DNA of 9,021 nucleotides. Source: Pseudobdellovibrionaceae bacterium. Lineage in GTDB: Bacteria; Bdellovibrionota; Bdellovibrionia; Bdellovibrionales; JAMPXM01. Made by a program: the position numbers and the translations under genes. This document shows positions 5,678 through 9,021 of this stretch, in pieces. Location of the stretch: contig JAEUWE010000410.1 in the NCBI GenBank assembly GCA_016791465.1, positions 1-9,021 of the forward strand, given 5' to 3'. Under the pieces are notes generated by a model, which was not told where the DNA came from, did not search any database, and saw only the letters and a program-made list of their open reading frames with translations. The number at the start of each line of letters is the position of its first letter. Within the stretch, counting starts at the first letter, position 1.

Positions 5678-8600
5678 CGCTTCACCTCACCACCGCGTTC
5701 AAGTCCGCGAATCCGAGTTTCAAGATATGCCACCATCGTGTCCTGACCGCGTTGCATCTCGATATCGCGAAGCTCGCGAATACTCGAAAGATCAAACGGG
5801 TTCTCGCGCACGTCCTCGATTGCCGCCTGAACCGCATTCGGTCGAACAGTATCAACCTCACGCGACGCTGCTCGCTCAAGACGACGGCTGACGGCGTCCG
5901 GAGTCATACGCGCCAAGAACTTCGCCTCAGAAACCAAGAGCGTACGACGCGCATCGCGAGCCGCACCCAAGTCTGCTTCGTAATTCTGGATCGTGCGTTC
6001 TGAGGCCATAAAGAACTCAAGTTTCGCTTCGATCTTCTTGGCCTTGGCTAAGTACTGATAGACCTTCGCCGCGACAAGCTTGCGGTAAACGCGCTCTTGC
6101 TCGCCCTTAAGCCCTTTTGGAATCGGGAGCGCAATGATCTCTTCGTTGAGGCGACGGTTCTCGCGAGCCACGACATTCAAAACACCAGTTTCGAGCCATG
6201 CATCGCCAAGACGAATCACCGTATTTGCGAATGCATCCGCTTTTGCCAACCACTTCACTCGTGCCGCAATGCCCTTCTCTGACTTCAAAGGACCTGGAAC
6301 TGAAGCCAAGAACGTTTCAATCGATTTGCGCTCGCGAGCGCGCAGCAGGTGCAGACCATCGGCCGTCACACGTGCCTGGCGATTCGCTAAAACCTGCTCC
6401 ATCACTTTCTTCGAGCCACTTCGAGCGTAGACCTCAACACCGGCCGCAGCGAAAATCCGCGGATTGCGTGAAAGGTGCTTAGACTGCGTAGTCCACTCCG
6501 CAACCGAAAAGCCCGAGAGCTTTAAAAGTTTAACGCGGGCCGCGAGCTCACCTTTTGAATCGCGCGTCTTCGAAAGATACTGACGAAGATGCGGACGAGC
6601 ATCGTTTCCTGAAAGTTCAGCGAGCATCGAGAGCTTCAACTCACGGTCGGCGTCAGAGAGCTTAGCAAACCTCATCGTCTTTGCCGTCTTATAAGCTTCT
6701 CCAAACTTCAACTGCATTTCGAAAAGCCAGAGCTGTTTCGCTTTTGCTTCTTCGCGCTCTGATTCCGAAAGACCATCCATCTTGATCTGACTTGCAATTG
6801 CAAGCTCGGCCTCGCCAAAGTTTTTCGCCTTCTCGGCCAGAACAAAGCGATTCTGATAACTCAGCATCACCTCTTCGCGAGGAGCGCCGCTTAAGTCCAT
6901 CTGGCGAAGCTTCTTGATGTTGTCATTCAAAGTCGACGTATTGGTCTCTTTGCCCGCAACCTGAGCCGCGATATTCAACCGAGCACGGCGAGCAATTGCC
7001 TTGTACTCGCCACTCGCCGACGGATACTTTGCTGAAAACTCCAATGCGCGCGTCTCAAGCTGCTCATCGCGCTTTAAAAGCACCAAGCTATCAAGAGCAA
7101 GATCAGCTGCCGTCTTACAGAGCGCAGGCTTTGCCGATTCACACGTCTTATGTTTCGCAGCCAAACCATAGAACTGTTCCGCGGCCTTCTCAGTTTCGCC
7201 GCGCTTATAGGCGATGTGCGCCAGCTGATAGCGAACTTCAAACTCTTTTTCGCCGGTTGGGTTCAGATCGAGGTAGTGGTTATAAGCCTCTTCGCGAACT
7301 TTCACATCGCCTGAAGCCTCGGCCATCTCGATTTCTGCAACAAGACTTGCCTCAAACACTTTTGGAACATTCGGATCAGAAACTTTACCTGAGCGAACTT
7401 CACGCGCGCCCATCTCCGCTGACTGACGATACAGAGCCACGGCTTCGCGATGCTTCTTGAGCTCACGAGCGACGTTTCCGCCCCAGTACGCCATTTCAAC
7501 ATCGGACTTAAACGCGTTCGCATAAGAGATATACGCGCTCAATAGCGACGCCGTTGGCTTTGTCTCTTCGCTCTTATTCCAATCGAGAACGAGCTTGCGG
7601 AAGCGCTTCTGTAAAATCGCACACTCAGCATCAGGCTCGCAGCCCGCTTTCTTCCAAAGTGAAAGTCCGCGCTCGAACTCGCTCACCGCTTGCTGCTTCT
7701 CACCAAGACCATAGCTCATGTAGGCGATTCGAGCCGAGGCTTCGATCTTCTCACGATTCTCAAGAACCGCGATTTTACTTGAGATCAGCATCGACCAAAC
7801 CGAAATCGCCTGACGTTTCTGTCCAAGACGCTCGGCCTCTTCGGCCAAATCAACAAGAATCGACTTCCGCGAATTCTCAGGCGTCAGTTGAATCAGCGTC
7901 TCAACATCGCGGTCATTAAACCCTGTTCGAACATAGAACACCGTCAGATCGCGAGCCACATCCTCTTGGAACGATGAATCGATCTGTGCGCCATTGGTCG
8001 AATCCGTTGTGAGTAAAGCAGGCGTCTTTAAGACTTTTACCAAGCGGCGTTTGCCTGCTTCGGCCTGTCCAAGATTCAGATCACACCACGCAATGCGGTA
8101 GTTCACCCAGCCTTGACGAGGAGTCTCTTTACGTTTCAATGCGCGTTCAAACTGAACACGCGCTTCTTTAAAATTCTTATTTTTGAACGCAATCTCACCT
8201 AAACCCGTTTCGGACTGACCTAAAATCTGCTGGGAGAATCGCGCAGAGCCAATCTTAAGAACTCGCTTATAGAGCTCTTCGGCTTTTCCGTCTTTTCCAT
8301 GAATTTCGTAGAGGTAGGCGAGCTGAAACAAAATTCGCGATTCCGTTTCTTGACGAACCTGCCCCTTGCTCTCATCCAAAGCCACTTCGTAGGCGGCAAT
8401 CGCCTTTGCTCGATCCGTTTCACCCGCTTTACAAACCGTGCAGCCGCCTTCGATCTCTTTCATCAACGAAAGACGCGCACGCTCTGAGTACAGATCCGCA
8501 AGACGCAAAAGTGCTGGAACGCGAGTCGCATCACCCTTTGGCGTTGCTTTAATTACTGCATCCAGCTTGTCGATCAAAAACGAGTGGGTCTCGATATCCA

Positions 8601-8709
8601 TCTTCTCGTTTGTCGGTTTCGAAAAGCCAGAAGCGTACGCAGCACTACCGCTCACCGCAGAAAGAGCCACGAGAGTCTGAAAAATCGAACGGGCAACAAG
8701 GTGTTTCAC
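5674..8709 (-). CDS. Large periplasmic tetratricopeptide-repeat protein (1011 aa), Glt-type scaffold candidate
   Basis: The start is GTG at 8709, overlapping the upstream stop as GTGA, with AGGA (8714-8717) five to six bases upstream. The next Met is residue 37, past the signal peptide, so GTG is well supported. Residues 1-26 form a signal peptide with a likely cleavage after A-Y-A (26). The mature protein is almost all helix. TPR-like helix pairs are clearest at about 64-80, 101-155, 165-226, 295-353, 415-435 and 453-519; the C-terminal half (about 600-1000) is helical with weaker repeats. Cysteines come mainly in close pairs (C90/C93, C357/C363, C523/C531), suggesting local disulfides in the oxidising periplasm. 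It sits between a TolR-like motor subunit and a TonB-like arm protein. In Myxococcus the periplasmic multi-TPR proteins of the Glt machine are GltD (AgmU) and GltE; the large size is more like GltD. That match rests on architecture and context, not alignment. No catalytic motif was seen. Confidence 0.88.
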   Translation of the reverse strand: MKHLVARSIFQTLVALSAVSGSAAYASGFSKPTNEKMDIETHSFLIDKLDAVIKATPKGDATRVPALLRLADLYSERARLSLMKEIEGGCTVCKAGETDRAKAIAAYEVALDESKGQVRQETESRILFQLAYLYEIHGKDGKAEELYKRVLKIGSARFSQQILGQSETGLGEIAFKNKNFKEARVQFERALKRKETPRQGWVNYRIAWCDLNLGQAEAGKRRLVKVLKTPALLTTDSTNGAQIDSSFQEDVARDLTVFYVRTGFNDRDVETLIQLTPENSRKSILVDLAEEAERLGQKRQAISVWSMLISSKIAVLENREKIEASARIAYMSYGLGEKQQAVSEFERGLSLWKKAGCEPDAECAILQKRFRKLVLDWNKSEETKPTASLLSAYISYANAFKSDVEMAYWGGNVARELKKHREAVALYRQSAEMGAREVRSGKVSDPNVPKVFEASLVAEIEMAEASGDVKVREEAYNHYLDLNPTGEKEFEVRYQLAHIAYKRGETEKAAEQFYGLAAKHKTCESAKPALCKTAADLALDSLVLLKRDEQLETRALEFSAKYPSASGEYKAIARRARLNIAAQVAGKETNTSTLNDNIKKLRQMDLSGAPREEVMLSYQNRFVLAEKAKNFGEAELAIASQIKMDGLSESEREEAKAKQLWLFEMQLKFGEAYKTAKTMRFAKLSDADRELKLSMLAELSGNDARPHLRQYLSKTRDSKGELAARVKLLKLSGFSVAEWTTQSKHLSRNPRIFAAAGVEVYARSGSKKVMEQVLANRQARVTADGLHLLRARERKSIETFLASVPGPLKSEKGIAARVKWLAKADAFANTVIRLGDAWLETGVLNVVARENRRLNEEIIALPIPKGLKGEQERVYRKLVAAKVYQYLAKAKKIEAKLEFFMASERTIQNYEADLGAARDARRTLLVSEAKFLARMTPDAVSRRLERAASREVDTVRPNAVQAAIEDVRENPFDLSSIRELRDIEMQRGQDTMVAYLETRIRGLERGGEVKR
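5678..5688 (-). promoter_or_regulatory. Ribosome binding site of the small secreted protein gene
   Basis: The minus strand reads GAGGTGAAGCG and then ATG. The AGGTG core is about five bases from the start and lies inside the last codons of the TPR gene, so the small gene has its own site as well as coupling through the ATGA overlap. Confidence 0.6.
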
Positions 8710-9021
8710 TTTGTCCTCTCAACCTCTTGAACAGCAAACTCGAGTTTTGAGACTCCAGCTTCGGCCGTGCTCAAGAACAAAGGGCTCATCAGATCAAAAT
8801 CGGTGCTCTCATCAGCCTGAATAACCAAACGGATCTCTCCTCCGGCATTTGCTTTTCGGAGCTTCAGCGCCGAAGCAATCATCGAACGCTCAATCGCTTT
8901 GCCATCGAGGATGTAGCGACCGTTTTCGATATTGAGCACCGCGACCGACGATTGATCGCCCTTCTTATCGCCATCAACACTGCTCGCCTGCGGCAGCTTG
9001 ATTGTTTCTGAAGGATCGAAT
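8706..9021 (-). CDS. ExbD/TolR-family biopolymer transport protein, periplasmic part (partial, 5' end outside window)
   Basis: Only the last 104 codons are in the window; the frame stays open to the right edge, so the start and N-terminal membrane helix lie beyond it. The visible part begins with an acidic and polar stretch containing K-L-P-Q-A, which resembles the region after the helix in ExbD/TolR proteins. It continues with the family's periplasmic fold: V-A-V-L-N-I, N-G-R-Y-I-L-D-G-K, a helix, then R-L-V-I-Q-A-D-E-S, a second helix with A-G-V, and a final strand K-L-E-F-A-V. ExbD/TolR proteins work with a TolQ/ExbB/MotA-like partner as a proton-driven inner-membrane motor; AglS and AglV play this role in Myxococcus gliding. 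The motor aspartate of the helix is not visible. The stop overlaps the next start (GTGA), indicating translational coupling to the TPR gene. A GTG at 8939 could be read as a start but lies inside the domain, so it is not the real start. Confidence 0.87.
   Translation of the reverse strand, partial: FDPSETIKLPQASSVDGDKKGDQSSVAVLNIENGRYILDGKAIERSMIASALKLRKANAGGEIRLVIQADESTDFDLMSPLFLSTAEAGVSKLEFAVQEVERTK
8710..8720 (-). promoter_or_regulatory. Ribosome binding site supporting a GTG start
   Basis: On the minus strand the sequence reads GAGAGGACAAA and then GTG. The AGGA core lies five to six bases before the GTG codon of the 1011-residue TPR gene, inside the end of the ExbD/TolR gene. It decides the GTG at 8709 as the start, since no ATG lies upstream of the signal peptide. 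Confidence 0.6.

Noticed and set aside
6996..7460. 154-codon open frame on the plus strand inside the TPR gene
   Set aside because: It is antisense to the TPR coding region; composition rich in Arg, Pro, Ser and His is typical of a non-coding complement frame.
5674..8709. Frequent TCGCGA/CTCGCGAG words across the TPR gene, considered as a repeat family
   Set aside because: They fall in different frames and contexts and fit frequent Ser-Arg, Leu-Ala and Arg codons; no fixed spacing or longer shared unit was seen.
8706..8939. Reading the ExbD/TolR gene as a complete 77-aa protein from a GTG
   Set aside because: The frame continues upstream with ExbD-like sequence to the window edge, and the GTG falls at the first periplasmic strand; this is a partial gene.

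Overview
The window is one tightly packed gene block, all on the minus strand. It reads from the right edge (9021) to the left: an ExbD/TolR-type protein (cut by the window edge), a 1011-residue periplasmic TPR protein, a small secreted protein, a TonB-like protein with an AgmX/PglI-type C-terminal domain, an envelope lipoprotein, an outer-membrane beta-barrel, a second periplasmic TPR protein and a von Willebrand factor A (VWA) lipoprotein. Most junctions are 1-14 nt apart or overlap by 4 nt (GTGA at 8706-8709, ATGA at 5674-5677, ATGA at 2218-2221). The one larger gap is 72 nt (3978-4049). The block ends at a perfect 25-bp hairpin (15-69) just after the last stop codon. This looks like a single operon.

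The families point to a predatory or gliding deltaproteobacterial-type lineage. The AgmX/PglI C-terminal domain and this type of small beta-barrel are typical of Myxococcota and Bdellovibrionota. The base composition is only slightly GC-rich by eye, far below myxobacteria, so Bdellovibrionota (Bdellovibrio-like) is the better guess. This is inference from protein style, not from a database match.

Taken together the genes resemble a Glt-type trans-envelope machine, known from Myxococcus gliding motility. The parts would be an inner-membrane proton-driven motor subunit (ExbD/TolR-like), an inner-membrane protein with a cytoplasmic head and a long periplasmic arm (GltG/GltJ-like), periplasmic TPR scaffolds (GltD/E- and GltC-like), an outer-membrane barrel (GltA/B-like) and surface or periplasmic lipoproteins. 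The most interesting point is that the last gene encodes a VWA lipoprotein with an intact MIDAS motif. This is the architecture of CglB, the Myxococcus gliding adhesin, placed here directly in the machine's operon.

Two non-coding structures stand out. A hairpin before the 348-residue lipoprotein gene buries its Shine-Dalgarno sequence and could set the level of the distal, outer-envelope half of the operon. The long perfect hairpin at the operon end is longer than an ordinary terminator and has a weak T-tract. No RNA genes, mobile elements or CRISPR arrays were seen, and no stretch over 300 bases lacks a gene.
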